Shown one piece after another: positions 25,900 through 33,487 of a stretch of 58,570 nt of DNA. The translations under genes were made by a program, and so were the position numbers. Where the stretch lies: NCBI GenBank assembly GCA_000482765.1, contig AXWR01000019.1, positions 1 through 58,570 of the forward strand. The letters run 5' to 3'. Numbering within the stretch: position 1 is the stretch's first letter; each line of letters starts with the position of its first letter. Origin of the DNA: Meiothermus taiwanensis DSM 14542. GTDB lineage: Bacteria; Deinococcota; Deinococci; Deinococcales; Thermaceae. A model generated the notes under the pieces. The model made no database searches. It was not told the DNA's origin and worked only from the letters and a program-made list of their open reading frames with translations.

Positions 25900-27570
25900 A
25901 TGGTTTTTGTACTGGCAACCCTGGCCTACCTGCTGGGCGCCCTGCCCCTCGGCTACTGGGCCATCCGACGCCTGACCGGTCAGGATCCCCGCCTGGCCTC
26001 GGCCTACAACCTGGGCCTCGAGAACGCCCTGGAACGCCTGGGTTCAGGCCCGGTGCTCCTGGCCTGGGGGCTGGACTTTCTCAAGGGGCTGCTGGCGGTC
26101 TGGCTGGGAGGGCAGTTTGGGCTCTCCTGGGCGGTAATCTTTGCGTTCCTGGTCTATCTGGGCCACCTCTACCCTCCCCGGCTTTTGGCCCAGGGAACCC
26201 TGCTGCGCGGACGGGGTGCGGGCGTGCTGGTGGGGGTGGTGCTGGGCCTGCATCTGAGCGGACTTTCCTACCTGCTCACCCTGGTGGTCTTGCTGGTAGC
26301 GGCCCTGAGCCTTTTATTCAGCCGCTACGCCTCGCTGGCCGCCCTGACCATCCCCGGCGCGCTGGCGCTCTTGCTCAGCTTCGAGCCTATTACCGGCTGG
26401 GCCAGGCTGGCGGCCTGGGGGCTGCTCCTGGCCGCGCTCTGGCGCTACAAGGAAAACATCGGGCGGATGCTGGAAGGCACCGAGCCCCGCCTGGGCGAAC
26501 CACCACCGCTGCCATCGGACAAGCAGGTGGTCTGCGCCTTCATGATTCATCCCCTCACGGTGGACGACCTGTTCCAGAGCCCCCGCTTCCGCTGGGCCCG
26601 ACCGCTGGTAGAGCGGGGCCTCATCTCCCAGAGCCTGGTGGAAAACCTCGCCGAGGCCATCCGGCCCATGAAGGTGGGGGAGTTGCGCGGGGTCAAGACC
26701 ACCGACGGGCGGGAGATTCGCTGCCACCTGATCTCGGCCCCCCTGCTGCCCCACCAGATTACCGGCAAGCCCGAGCTGGCCACCCAGCGGGCCATCCAGG
26801 GGGCCCGGCTGGCCAGGGAGCTGGGCTGCACGGTGGTGGGCCTAGGGGCCTTCTGGAGCGTGGTGGGCGAGAAGGGCCGGGTGGTGCAGGAGGCCGTACC
26901 GGAGATCGAGGTGACCAACGGCGGGGCCTACACCGCCGGCACGGTGAAGGCCGCCATACCGGGCATCCTGGCCCACTTCGAGCAGTCCGGGCGCCGCCTT
27001 CAGGAGGCCGCCGCGGCGGTGGTGGGGGCCAACGGGGTGGTGGCCTTTGGGATTGCCCGGCAGATTGCGCCGCTGGTTGGGAAGCTGATTCTGGTGGGGC
27101 GCAACCAGGAACGCCTGGAGAAAAGCGCCGCCACCCTCAAGCAGAACCTCGAGCGCAAAGGCCAGCCCGTCCCTCAGCTTATCGTGAGCACCGATATATC
27201 GGCCATCCGCGAGGCCGACCTCATCTTCACCGCCACCTCCGACCCCCAGCCGGTCATCTTCCCCCAGCACGTCAAGCCCGGCGCCTGGATCTACGACGAA
27301 GGCGTGCCGCCCGACGTGGACGCCTCGGTGAAGCAGGTGCCGGGGGTGCGGGTGATTCCCGGTGGGGTGGTGCGGCCGCCGGGGGCCATGACCGGCAACC
27401 TCGACCTGCACTTTGGCGAGGGGGCGGTGCCGGCCTGCCTGGCCGAGACCATGATTCTGGCCGCCGAAAAGGCCTATGAGCGAAAGAGCCTGGGCGGCGA
27501 GACCAAAAGCGAAAACATCCAGTTTTTCGTGGAGCGGGCCGAGGCCCTGGGTTTCAGGGTGGTGGACTGA
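25900..27570 (+). CDS. Fusion of a degenerate PlsY-like acyltransferase with an acyl-ACP-reductase-like dehydrogenase
   Basis: Residues 1 to about 205 are a PlsY-like membrane domain of five or six helices: YNLGLENALERLG replaces the usual GSGNxGATN motif, GRGAGV replaces GKGVA, and RYKENIGRMLEGTEPR matches the third motif. Residues about 212-556 resemble cyanobacterial acyl-ACP reductase: AFMIHPLTVDDL, VGLGAFWSVVGEKG, TNGGAYTAGTVKAA, the nucleotide fold VVGANGVVAFGIAR, and PACLAETM with a Cys near 513 matching the catalytic Cys. Such enzymes reduce acyl thioesters to fatty aldehydes. TAAGGT stands seven bases before the ATG. A membrane-lipid role is an inference. Confidence 0.75.
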   Translation: MVFVLATLAYLLGALPLGYWAIRRLTGQDPRLASAYNLGLENALERLGSGPVLLAWGLDFLKGLLAVWLGGQFGLSWAVIFAFLVYLGHLYPPRLLAQGTLLRGRGAGVLVGVVLGLHLSGLSYLLTLVVLLVAALSLLFSRYASLAALTIPGALALLLSFEPITGWARLAAWGLLLAALWRYKENIGRMLEGTEPRLGEPPPLPSDKQVVCAFMIHPLTVDDLFQSPRFRWARPLVERGLISQSLVENLAEAIRPMKVGELRGVKTTDGREIRCHLISAPLLPHQITGKPELATQRAIQGARLARELGCTVVGLGAFWSVVGEKGRVVQEAVPEIEVTNGGAYTAGTVKAAIPGILAHFEQSGRRLQEAAAAVVGANGVVAFGIARQIAPLVGKLILVGRNQERLEKSAATLKQNLERKGQPVPQLIVSTDISAIREADLIFTATSDPQPVIFPQHVKPGAWIYDEGVPPDVDASVKQVPGVRVIPGGVVRPPGAMTGNLDLHFGEGAVPACLAETMILAAEKAYERKSLGGETKSENIQFFVERAEALGFRVVD

Positions 27571-27654
27571 TACCGCCTTTGCCTTATCCGCAAGGTATCC
27601 AGCTAGGTATACCGAAGCCAGCGCTTCCCGGGATGTCGGATGAGCAGCGAAGTG

Positions 27655-28407
27655 CTACTCGTGACCAAGAAGGCCCCGCTTTCTGGCCTCTCGGTCTGCA
27701 AGCTCAAACAATAGAACACCAACGCAGAGCACCGCCGTTGTCTCGGCGAGAAGCAGGATCCACCAGTAGGCTTCAACAGCACTGCCTTGCAGTAAGTCTC
27801 GAATTACCGAAGCACCCAGCACCAGCGGAAACCACTCGAGCTGTGGCAGGTTGGCAATGACCGCCGGAAAAACCAATAACTGCGCCAGCATAAAAAAGGT
27901 TCTGATCTCCTTGAACAGTAACGCTAGCGCCCCTACCACCAGACCCAGACCCAGGGCCGCAATATAAAACAAGCCGATGGCAGGGAGCATTTCCCAGCTC
28001 AGACTAAAGTTGATCTTATTGTGGTTGGTCAGTACCAGAAATAAAATTACCGTGTTGAGCAAAATTGGCGCGAGGCGGGCGAGGGCCTGCGTTACAAAAA
28101 AAGCTGTAAGGCCATGCCCGGACAGCACCATGTTCTCCAGCGTACCGGACTTTGCTTCCCTGCTAATTTGCGCGGCTATACCACTCAGAGCAGACATCGC
28201 AAGCAGTCCCAGCAGATAACCCACCAAAAGTCTGAAAATCGTTTCTGGATTCGAGCTTGATACCCCCGAGAGCTGGGCCACGCCTTTGAGCAAGAAGAAA
28301 ATGAGGCCCATAAAAACCAGGCCCATCACAAACTGCAGCGGATAACGCACCTCTTCCAGCCAGGCGCGCCAGGCCTCGGCACCAAACAAAATAGCCAGCT
28401 TACGCAC
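27655..28407 (-). CDS. ABC-2 type transporter permease of the peptide cassette
   Basis: The 250-residue protein has about six membrane helices (for example FVMGLVFMGLIFFLLKG, LLVGYLLGLLAMSALSGIAA, FFMLAQLLVFPAVIANL). SREAKSGTLENMVLSGHG matches the cytoplasmic loop of ABC-2 permeases, which export drugs, lipids or peptides. It overlaps the ATPase gene by eight bases, so the two are co-translated. Codon use is less GC-rich than in neighbouring genes, which suggests transfer. The transported substrate may be the tiny peptides encoded upstream. Confidence 0.8.
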   Translation of the reverse strand: MRKLAILFGAEAWRAWLEEVRYPLQFVMGLVFMGLIFFLLKGVAQLSGVSSSNPETIFRLLVGYLLGLLAMSALSGIAAQISREAKSGTLENMVLSGHGLTAFFVTQALARLAPILLNTVILFLVLTNHNKINFSLSWEMLPAIGLFYIAALGLGLVVGALALLFKEIRTFFMLAQLLVFPAVIANLPQLEWFPLVLGASVIRDLLQGSAVEAYWWILLLAETTAVLCVGVLLFELADREARKRGLLGHE

Positions 28408-29317
28408 TGTGCGACTCCTTTCGGGCTGTGTAGCTCCTGAATATCTCGGCTAGCTCGACCTCTCGTTTCTCAATGGAGCGGAGCGGCCTGGGGTGCAGTC
28501 GCCTCATCAGTTCGTAGAGCTGCTCAGGATGATCCAAAATCACCTCGAGCACCCTACCCGACTCATCCAGCGTATGTTGAAAAGGCAGCTCGGGCAGGTT
28601 CACCGGCTCCTTGAAAGTAACTCGATAGCTTTGCAGGTCAAACATCTCTAAAAGCTCTTCTTTGGCTTTATCCACCACGATGCGCCCACCCGAAAGGATA
28701 GCGACTCGGGTACAAAGCCTCTCAGCAACCTCCAACTGGTGGGTTGTGAGCAGAATACCCTTACCCGCCTTTGCCATACCTAAAATTTGCGCCTCGAGCA
28801 CCTCTGCCGCGTCAATGTCCAGACCCAGCGTCGGCTCATCAAGCAACACAAAAGGGGGATCGTGGGCGATAGCCACAGCAAAAGCCATCTTTGACACCAT
28901 ACCTTTGGACAGTGTTTGCGCTGGCGCGTTTCGCTTTTCCCACAAACCCAATAGGTCTAAAAGGTATTTGGCCCGCTCCCGGGCCTCCGGACGCCGCATA
29001 CCCCGGACGGCGCAGGTATAAACTAGGTTTTCGAAGGGCGATAGGCGCGGGAAAAGTACTCGATTGGTGTCTATCAGAGCTCCCAACTGCGCCATGTAAT
29101 TTGGCTGCCCAAATCTCAAACCGTTGATGCTTACCGAACCCTCATCTGGAATCACCAGGCCGCACACGGTGCGAATGGTGGTGGTTTTACCGCTTCCATT
29201 GCGCCCCAACAGGGCTACAATTTCACCTGGCTTTACTTCCAGGGAAACACCCGTGAGGGCTCTTACCACATTACGCAGCGAACGAAAGGTTTTACTTATT
29301 GAGTCAACCTTGAGCAT
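28400..29317 (-). CDS. ABC transporter ATP-binding protein of the peptide cassette
   Basis: The 305-residue ATPase has Walker A LLGRNGSGKTTTIRT, the signature TLSKGMVSKMAFAVAIAHDP (LSKGM in place of LSGGQ), Walker B FVLLDEPTLGLD and the switch His in LLTTHQLE. The C-terminal 80 residues resemble those of BcrA/CcmA-like exporters. The start MLKVDSISKTF at 29317 is preferred over one nine codons upstream because AAGGGTG lies just before it. It is followed by the permease and preceded by a hairpin and three small peptide ORFs on the same strand. Confidence 0.85.
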   Translation of the reverse strand: MLKVDSISKTFRSLRNVVRALTGVSLEVKPGEIVALLGRNGSGKTTTIRTVCGLVIPDEGSVSINGLRFGQPNYMAQLGALIDTNRVLFPRLSPFENLVYTCAVRGMRRPEARERAKYLLDLLGLWEKRNAPAQTLSKGMVSKMAFAVAIAHDPPFVLLDEPTLGLDIDAAEVLEAQILGMAKAGKGILLTTHQLEVAERLCTRVAILSGGRIVVDKAKEELLEMFDLQSYRVTFKEPVNLPELPFQHTLDESGRVLEVILDHPEQLYELMRRLHPRPLRSIEKREVELAEIFRSYTARKESHSA

Positions 29318-29356
29318 TTGGACACCCTTACATTGTTTAAACACTCACGCAAAAGC

Positions 29357-29381
29357 GGTTGCCAGAATAGTTCCGGCAACC
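29357..29381 (-). terminator. Perfect 11-bp hairpin between the peptide ORFs and the ABC genes
   Basis: The 25 bases form a helix of 11 pairs (one G-U) closed by a three-base loop, starting GGTTGCC and ending GGCAACC. On the minus strand it is followed by GCTTTTGCG, a weak U-tract. It would allow much peptide mRNA and little transporter mRNA, a common layout in peptide operons, or protect the 3' end of the upstream mRNA. Confidence 0.6.
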
Positions 29382-29413
29382 AAAGAGCTATTTTCGAAGG
29401 CGCTTAATGCAGT

Positions 29414-29473
29414 TTAGCACCAGCCTAAAACACACAAAACGAAGTCAACCAATGTATAAAGGTAGTCTCGCAT
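29414..29473 (-). CDS. Small Cys-terminal hydrophobic peptide, third in tandem
   Basis: The 19-codon ORF reads MRDYLYTLVDFVLCVLGWC. AAGGGGG stands six bases before the ATG. Like the two ORFs upstream it has a charged N-terminus, a hydrophobic middle, an acidic residue a few places before a Cys, then C-x4-C with Cys as the last residue. No known family is recognised. It is 30 bases downstream of the second peptide and just upstream of the hairpin and ABC genes. Reality rests on the shared pattern and the ribosome site. Confidence 0.55.
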   Translation of the reverse strand: MRDYLYTLVDFVLCVLGWC

Positions 29474-29503
29474 TGCTATCCCCCTTAGCTATAACTTAGT
29501 CTT

Positions 29504-29566
29504 CTAGCAGACAGGAACCAGGAAGCAGAAACCTTCCACGATGATGGCAATTATCAAGTCACGCAC
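29504..29566 (-). CDS. Small Cys-terminal hydrophobic peptide, second in tandem
   Basis: The 20-codon ORF reads MRDLIIAIIVEGFCFLVPVC with a GTG start. It shares MRD with the third peptide and the acidic-x2-Cys-x5-Cys-end pattern with the first. The Shine-Dalgarno match is weaker: AGGGG ends ten bases upstream. The hydrophobic stretch is long enough to lie in or on a membrane. It is the least certain of the three individually. Confidence 0.5.
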   Translation of the reverse strand: MRDLIIAIIVEGFCFLVPVC

Positions 29567-29614
29567 AGTCGTGATACCCCTACGGTAGTTATTGAGGTAA
29601 AAAGTTCACGGCAC

Positions 29615-29683
29615 TTAACACCACCAAGAAACAGAGCACACTATATCTTCAATGAGTTTGGCAATCACATCAATGAGACTCAC
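29615..29683 (-). CDS. Small Cys-terminal hydrophobic peptide, first in tandem
   Basis: The 22-codon ORF begins MSLIDVIAKLIEDIV and ends CSVSWWC. The GTG start has a near-perfect AAGGAGGG five bases upstream. The first 15 residues form an amphipathic helix pattern (hydrophobic every three or four residues, with D, K, E, D on one face), reminiscent of phenol-soluble modulins, while the end is C-x5-C-stop. No known family is recognised. It is the first gene after the promoter at 29777-29806. Alternatives are a type I toxin-like peptide or a regulatory leader peptide. Confidence 0.55.
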   Translation of the reverse strand: MSLIDVIAKLIEDIVCSVSWWC

Positions 29684-29776
29684 CTGCACCCTCCTTGTTC
29701 TTGATATGAGAAGCTGCTAACGCACTTTCGGAGTTAAGGTACAACTTTCACTTCCTTTCTGAGGTACCTCGAGCGG

Positions 29777-29815
29777 AGGTTAGCATCTTATTTTTTTTTT
29801 TGTCAAGATGTTGAC
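29777..29815 (-). promoter_or_regulatory. Promoter of the peptide cassette with an inverted repeat over the -35 box
   Basis: On the minus strand TTGACA (29801-29806) and TAACCT (29777-29782) are 18 bases apart, with TGC before the -10 box. The spacer starts with a run of ten A. The -35 box is part of a perfect inverted repeat, GTCAA-4-TTGAC (29802-29815), a possible operator. The expected leader to the first ORF is about 85 bases. The segment from about 29690 to here shows no convincing gene. Confidence 0.6.
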
Positions 29816-29863
29816 CATATTTTGATAGAGAGCAAACTAAAGTCAATGCTAAGATATTAAATC

Positions 29864-30532
29864 GTGCCCACCCTACCGTTGCTCCTGCTCTCTCCCACCC
29901 GCCTCGAGGCTCCCTTCCTCAAAGGCCAGAAGTTCGATTTTCACGGACGCGCGGGGCTGCGCGGGGCGGGCTGGGTCTGGCTCGAGTGCGGCATTGGCAA
30001 GGCCAACACCGCCGCCACCCTGGCCGCTTTCGTCCAGCGGCGCAGGTTCGAGCGGGTGCTGCTCTTTGGCATTGCGGGGGCCTATGCCGATTCGGGTTTG
30101 CAGATAGGCGATTGCGCCCTGGCCGAGCGGGAGATTCAGGCCGACCTGGGCGTGCGGGATGGGGGCCTGAAGGGCCTGGGCTTCCCCAGCCTGGTGGTGG
30201 CCTCCAGGCCCTACCACAACCGCTTTCCGCTGGACAAAGCTTTTACAGACGAGCTTAAGAGCAAACTGGGCCTGCCTGGCAAACAGTTTCTGACCCGCGA
30301 CCTGGTCTCGGAGAACCCCAGCGAGGCCCACCAGCTCGCGCGCAAATGGGAGGCCGACCTCGAGAACATGGAAGGCGCCGCCTTCGCCCAGACCTGCTTG
30401 TGGCTGGGCCTGGCCGGGGCCGAGCTGCGGGCGGTATCGAACATAGCCGGTGTGCGCGACAAAGCCCAGTGGCGCATCCGGCAGGCGGTGGAGGCCCTCG
30501 AGCACCACATTTTGCGTATCATCGGGTCATGA
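29864..30532 (+). CDS. mqnB: Futalosine hydrolase
   Basis: MqnB splits hypoxanthine from futalosine in the alternative menaquinone pathway used by Thermus. The 222-residue protein has the nucleoside-phosphorylase fold (LECGIGKANTAATLA, LFGIAGAYADSGLQIGD) and the family signature ENMEGAAFAQTCLWLGLAGAE with AVSNIAGVRD. The GTG start lies eight bases after TAAGAT. The stop overlaps the start of the next gene by four bases (ATGA). Confidence 0.9.
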   Translation: MPTLPLLLLSPTRLEAPFLKGQKFDFHGRAGLRGAGWVWLECGIGKANTAATLAAFVQRRRFERVLLFGIAGAYADSGLQIGDCALAEREIQADLGVRDGGLKGLGFPSLVVASRPYHNRFPLDKAFTDELKSKLGLPGKQFLTRDLVSENPSEAHQLARKWEADLENMEGAAFAQTCLWLGLAGAELRAVSNIAGVRDKAQWRIRQAVEALEHHILRIIGS

Positions 30533-31131
30533 TCGACATCACCCGCCCCATCCACCCCGGCGTGCCGGTATGGCCTGGCGATACCCCGTTTAGCTACGAG
30601 CTGGTTGCGCGAATCGCGGGTGGCGACAGCGTGAACGTGGGCAAATTTACCACCACCACCCACCTGGGCACCCACCTGGACGCCCCCTGGCACTACGTGG
30701 ACGACGGCGGCAAGCTGGAAAGCGTCCCGCTCGAGCTGCTCATGGGCCCCTGCCGGGTGGTGGACGCGCGGGGGCAAGGCCCGCTCACGGTCGAATTCCT
30801 CAAAACCATCCAGCTCGCCGAGCGCACCCTGTTCTATAGCGGGCAGCCCAATCGCTGGGAGACGTTTCCACTGGAGTTTATGCACGTCCTACCCGAGGCC
30901 GCCGCGTACATGGCCGCGCAGGGCGTCCGGCTCTACGGCACCGACGCCCCCAGCGTAGACCCCCTCACCTCCAAAGACCTGCCCGCGCACAAGGCCTTTG
31001 CCCAGGCCGGGGTGTATATCCTGGAGGGGCTGGCCCTGGAGGGGGTGGCCCCGGGCGACTACGAACTCGTCTGCCTGCCGCTGAAGCTCGAGGGGGCCGA
31101 CGCCGCGCCGGTGCGGGCCATTTTGCGATAG
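30529..31131 (+). CDS. Cyclase/kynurenine formamidase-like metal hydrolase
   Basis: The 200-residue protein begins MIDITRPIHPGVPVWPGDTPF and contains the zinc-binding motif HLGTHLDAPWHY and LYGTDAPSVDPL, as in bacterial arylformamidase KynB and related cyclases. KynB hydrolyses N-formylkynurenine in tryptophan breakdown. No other kynurenine genes are nearby, so the substrate is uncertain. It is translationally coupled to mqnB. Confidence 0.8.
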   Translation: MIDITRPIHPGVPVWPGDTPFSYELVARIAGGDSVNVGKFTTTTHLGTHLDAPWHYVDDGGKLESVPLELLMGPCRVVDARGQGPLTVEFLKTIQLAERTLFYSGQPNRWETFPLEFMHVLPEAAAYMAAQGVRLYGTDAPSVDPLTSKDLPAHKAFAQAGVYILEGLALEGVAPGDYELVCLPLKLEGADAAPVRAILR

Positions 31132-31188
31132 AGCTGTTTCTCATCCCCTTCTGTCGTGCGATTGCGCCAATGCGCTAAGATGGTTCGG

Positions 31189-32127
31189 ATGAAGTTTGGA
31201 TTACCCGGCATAAAACTTTTCCGCAAACTGGGTTTTTTTCTCAATCAGGCCGCTCTAGGGGGTAGCGCGGCCCTCGAGGGCGTGATGATGAAGGCCGCCG
31301 ATGCCTGGGCCCTGGCGGTGCGGCTGCCCAACGGCCAGATTCACGTCGAGCGGCACGAGGAAGAAGCCCTGACCAAAAAATACCCCTGGGCCCGGCTGCC
31401 CCTCATCCGGGGCGTGGTGGCACTGTGGGACGCCCTGAGCATCTCCTACAAGTCGCTTTCGCGCAGCGCCGAGCTGGCCGGGGAAGAAGAGGAGAAGGTC
31501 TCGGGAGCGGCCATGTACGGCACCCTGGCGGTCTCGCTGGTGATTGGCCTGGCCCTGTTTGTCTGGCTGCCGGCCCGGCTGGCGGGCTTGCTGGTGGACG
31601 AGGAGCGCTTCCGCTTTTTGTTTTACGTGGTGGCGGGGCTCTTCGAGACCGCCATTCTGATTGGCTATCTGGTCTTTATCGGGCGCATGAAGGAGATGCA
31701 GCGCTTCTTCATGTACCACGGGGCCGAACACAAGGCCATCGCCGCGTATGAGAAGGGCCTCGAGCTCACCGTGGAAAACGTGCGGGCCCAGCCGGCCTAC
31801 CACCCCCGCTGCGGCACCAGCTTCATCGCCTTTACCGCGGTGGTGGGGGTGTTTGTGTACAGCTTCTTCCCGCCCCTTACAGTGGCCTGGTACTGGATCT
31901 TCCCGCGCCTGTTGATGATTCCGGTGGTGGCCGCGATCTCCTTCGAGGTGCTGCGCTACTCCGCCGCCCACCACGACCCCCTCTCGAGGTTCTTCCGCTG
32001 GCTGGGCTTCAAATTCCAGATGCTCACCGTAAGGGAGCCCACCGACGACATGATCGAGGTGGCCATCGAGAGCACCAAGGCCGCCCTGGCCCAGCAACCC
32101 GCCGAAAAGCCCGTAGCGGTGGCCTAA
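31189..32127 (+). CDS. DUF1385 (YqhQ-like) membrane protein
   Basis: The 312-residue protein has GGSAALEGVMMKAADAWALAVR near the start, then four or five membrane helices, FFMYHGAEHKAIAAYEKG and the Cys-containing HPRCGTSFI, the hallmarks of DUF1385. The AEHK and HPRCGTS motifs suggest metal binding, but the function is unknown. TAAGAT stands exactly seven bases before the ATG (31189), so the longer open frame upstream is not used. Confidence 0.85.
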   Translation: MKFGLPGIKLFRKLGFFLNQAALGGSAALEGVMMKAADAWALAVRLPNGQIHVERHEEEALTKKYPWARLPLIRGVVALWDALSISYKSLSRSAELAGEEEEKVSGAAMYGTLAVSLVIGLALFVWLPARLAGLLVDEERFRFLFYVVAGLFETAILIGYLVFIGRMKEMQRFFMYHGAEHKAIAAYEKGLELTVENVRAQPAYHPRCGTSFIAFTAVVGVFVYSFFPPLTVAWYWIFPRLLMIPVVAAISFEVLRYSAAHHDPLSRFFRWLGFKFQMLTVREPTDDMIEVAIESTKAALAQQPAEKPVAVA

Positions 32128-32197
32128 ACACCCAGCTTCACCAACTGGGGTCTGGGGCTCGTTAGAACGCTGTACTCCTTCAAGATGGTCTGTAGTA

Positions 32198-32391
32198 TGC
32201 TGGTTTTATGGTTGCTGAGGCCAGAAGGCACTCCTGCAGGAGCAACGGCTGTGGGCCTGTGAGGCAGACCATATCGCGGCAGGGGCAACCCTGCCGGGCC
32301 ACTGTCAACTGGCCGAACGTGGGGGAAGCGAATCGTGTTCTGCATGGTTCTGTCCCTGCAAGCCCTGACCCGAACCTGTTAGGGTTGGGTC
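32198..32391 (+). ncRNA. Possible structured RNA between convergent genes (strand uncertain)
   Basis: The 250-base gap between the DUF1385 gene and alkA, which converge, has no plausible ORF but folds well. GGCAGGG-GCAA-CCCTGCC is a GNRA-capped hairpin and GGCCA/TGGCC a second one. TCGC/GCGA, CAGACCAT/ATGGTTCTG (one bulge) and TGCAGG/CCTGCA enclose them in nested order. A final GACCC-AACC/GGTT-GGGTC hairpin overlaps the end of alkA. A regulatory leader is unlikely because no gene starts here. No known RNA family is recognised. Confidence 0.35.
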
Positions 32392-32987
32392 GGGGTAGTT
32401 GACTCCAGCGCCCGCCACAGATACCAGGCCGCATGAGAGCGGTAGGGTTTGAAGCGCTCCCCCAGCGCCACGAGTGCGTCCCGCTCGGTCACCCCGTACA
32501 GCTTCTGGGCTCCTTTACGGATACCCAGATCCAGCACCGGCCAGACATCGGGGCGGCCCAGGCCAAACATCAAAAACATCTGCACCGTCCAGACCCCAAT
32601 GCCCTTAACCTGGGTCAGGTGTGCAACAAGCGCCTCGTCGGACAGGTGCTCGAGGCCCAGCAGCCCGCCCTCCAGCGCAAAGCGCGACAACTCCTGCACA
32701 TAGCGGGCTTTGGCGGCGGAGAGCCCCACCGCCCGTAGTTCTTCCAACGGGGCCTGGTACAGCGTCTCGGGCTCGAGGCCAAAACGGCTTATAAGCCGCC
32801 CCCAGATGGTGTCGGCGGCCTTGCCTGAGAGCTGCTGGCCCACAATTGAGCTGAGGAGCACCTCGTAGGGCCTGCGCTGGGGAAAGGGGTGCGGTGCAAA
32901 GGGGGCCGGGCCGTGCAGCCGGGCCAGCCTCTGCATGATCGCATCGGAAAACTCGACCTGGAGCCTGGGAAACCTCGAGCGGGCCAT
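32379..32987 (-). CDS. DNA-3-methyladenine glycosylase II-like (HhH-GPD)
   Basis: The 202-residue protein has SSIVGQQLSGKAADTIWGR, the helix-hairpin-helix VKGIGVWTVQMFLMFGLG and the catalytic Asp in WPVLDLGIRKGAQ. It removes alkylated bases by base excision repair. It resembles AlkA-type enzymes without the N-terminal domain of the E. coli protein. The ATG at 32987 lies eight bases after the moaC stop, consistent with co-transcription. Confidence 0.85.
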   Translation of the reverse strand: MARSRFPRLQVEFSDAIMQRLARLHGPAPFAPHPFPQRRPYEVLLSSIVGQQLSGKAADTIWGRLISRFGLEPETLYQAPLEELRAVGLSAAKARYVQELSRFALEGGLLGLEHLSDEALVAHLTQVKGIGVWTVQMFLMFGLGRPDVWPVLDLGIRKGAQKLYGVTERDALVALGERFKPYRSHAAWYLWRALESTTPTQP

Positions 32988-32995
32988 GCCCAATA

Positions 32996-33472
32996 CTACC
33001 CTTCCCGGCGCCACTCCCCCGACTTACCGCCCGATTTGTGCAGCAGGCGCAGATCGGTAATCTCCAGGCCCTTGCTGGCGGCCTTGAGCATGTCGTAGAC
33101 GGTGAGGGCCGCCACTGCACAGGCCGTAAGGGCCTCCATCTCCACCCCCGTCTCGGCCTTGGTCTTGACGGTGGCGGTGATGTGCACACGGGCTTCCTCT
33201 GGGCGGAACTCCAGCCGCACCTCGGCGCCGGTGATGGGCAATGGGTGGCACAGGGGAATCAGTTCACCGGTTTTTTTGGCCGCCATGATCCCGGCCAGCT
33301 GCGCCACACTCAGAGGGTCTCCTTTACCCACCCCGCCTTCCCGCAGGGCCTCCACAGCTTCCGGGGTAAGCCGTACGGTCGCCTCGGCCTTGGCCGAGCG
33401 CAGGGTGGCGGCCTTTTCGCTCACGTCCACCATGCGCGGCTTGCCATCTGCAAAGTGCGTCAGTTTGCCCAT
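32996..33472 (-). CDS. moaC: Cyclic pyranopterin monophosphate synthase MoaC
   Basis: MoaC acts with MoaA to make cyclic pyranopterin monophosphate, the first step of molybdenum cofactor synthesis. The 158-residue protein shows [52 protein letters not shown] and the KSGGKSG end. The ATG at 33472 is preferred to a TTG two codons upstream. No other moa gene lies in the window. Confidence 0.95.
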   Translation of the reverse strand: MGKLTHFADGKPRMVDVSEKAATLRSAKAEATVRLTPEAVEALREGGVGKGDPLSVAQLAGIMAAKKTGELIPLCHPLPITGAEVRLEFRPEEARVHITATVKTKAETGVEMEALTACAVAALTVYDMLKAASKGLEITDLRLLHKSGGKSGEWRREG

Positions 33473-33487
33473 AGACAAAAGCCTACT

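Noticed and set aside
27571..27654. Terminator or small gene after the PlsY/AAR fusion
   Set aside because: Only short imperfect hairpins without a U-tract and no ORF with a ribosome site were seen.
29615..29683. Lantibiotic or other modified RiPP precursor
   Set aside because: There is no LanB/LanC/LanM, radical SAM, YcaO or leader-peptidase gene nearby, and the peptides are too short for a leader plus core. The peptide ORFs themselves are kept as a finding.
29414..29683. Trp or Cys leader-peptide attenuation of the ABC genes
   Set aside because: Three separate ORFs with different sequences are not needed for attenuation, and no alternative antiterminator pairing overlapping a peptide ORF is evident.
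32198..32391. 6S RNA, tmRNA or RNase P RNA
   Set aside because: The hallmark sequences and the overall length of tmRNA and RNase P RNA are absent, and the helix arrangement is not the single open-bubble rod of 6S RNA.
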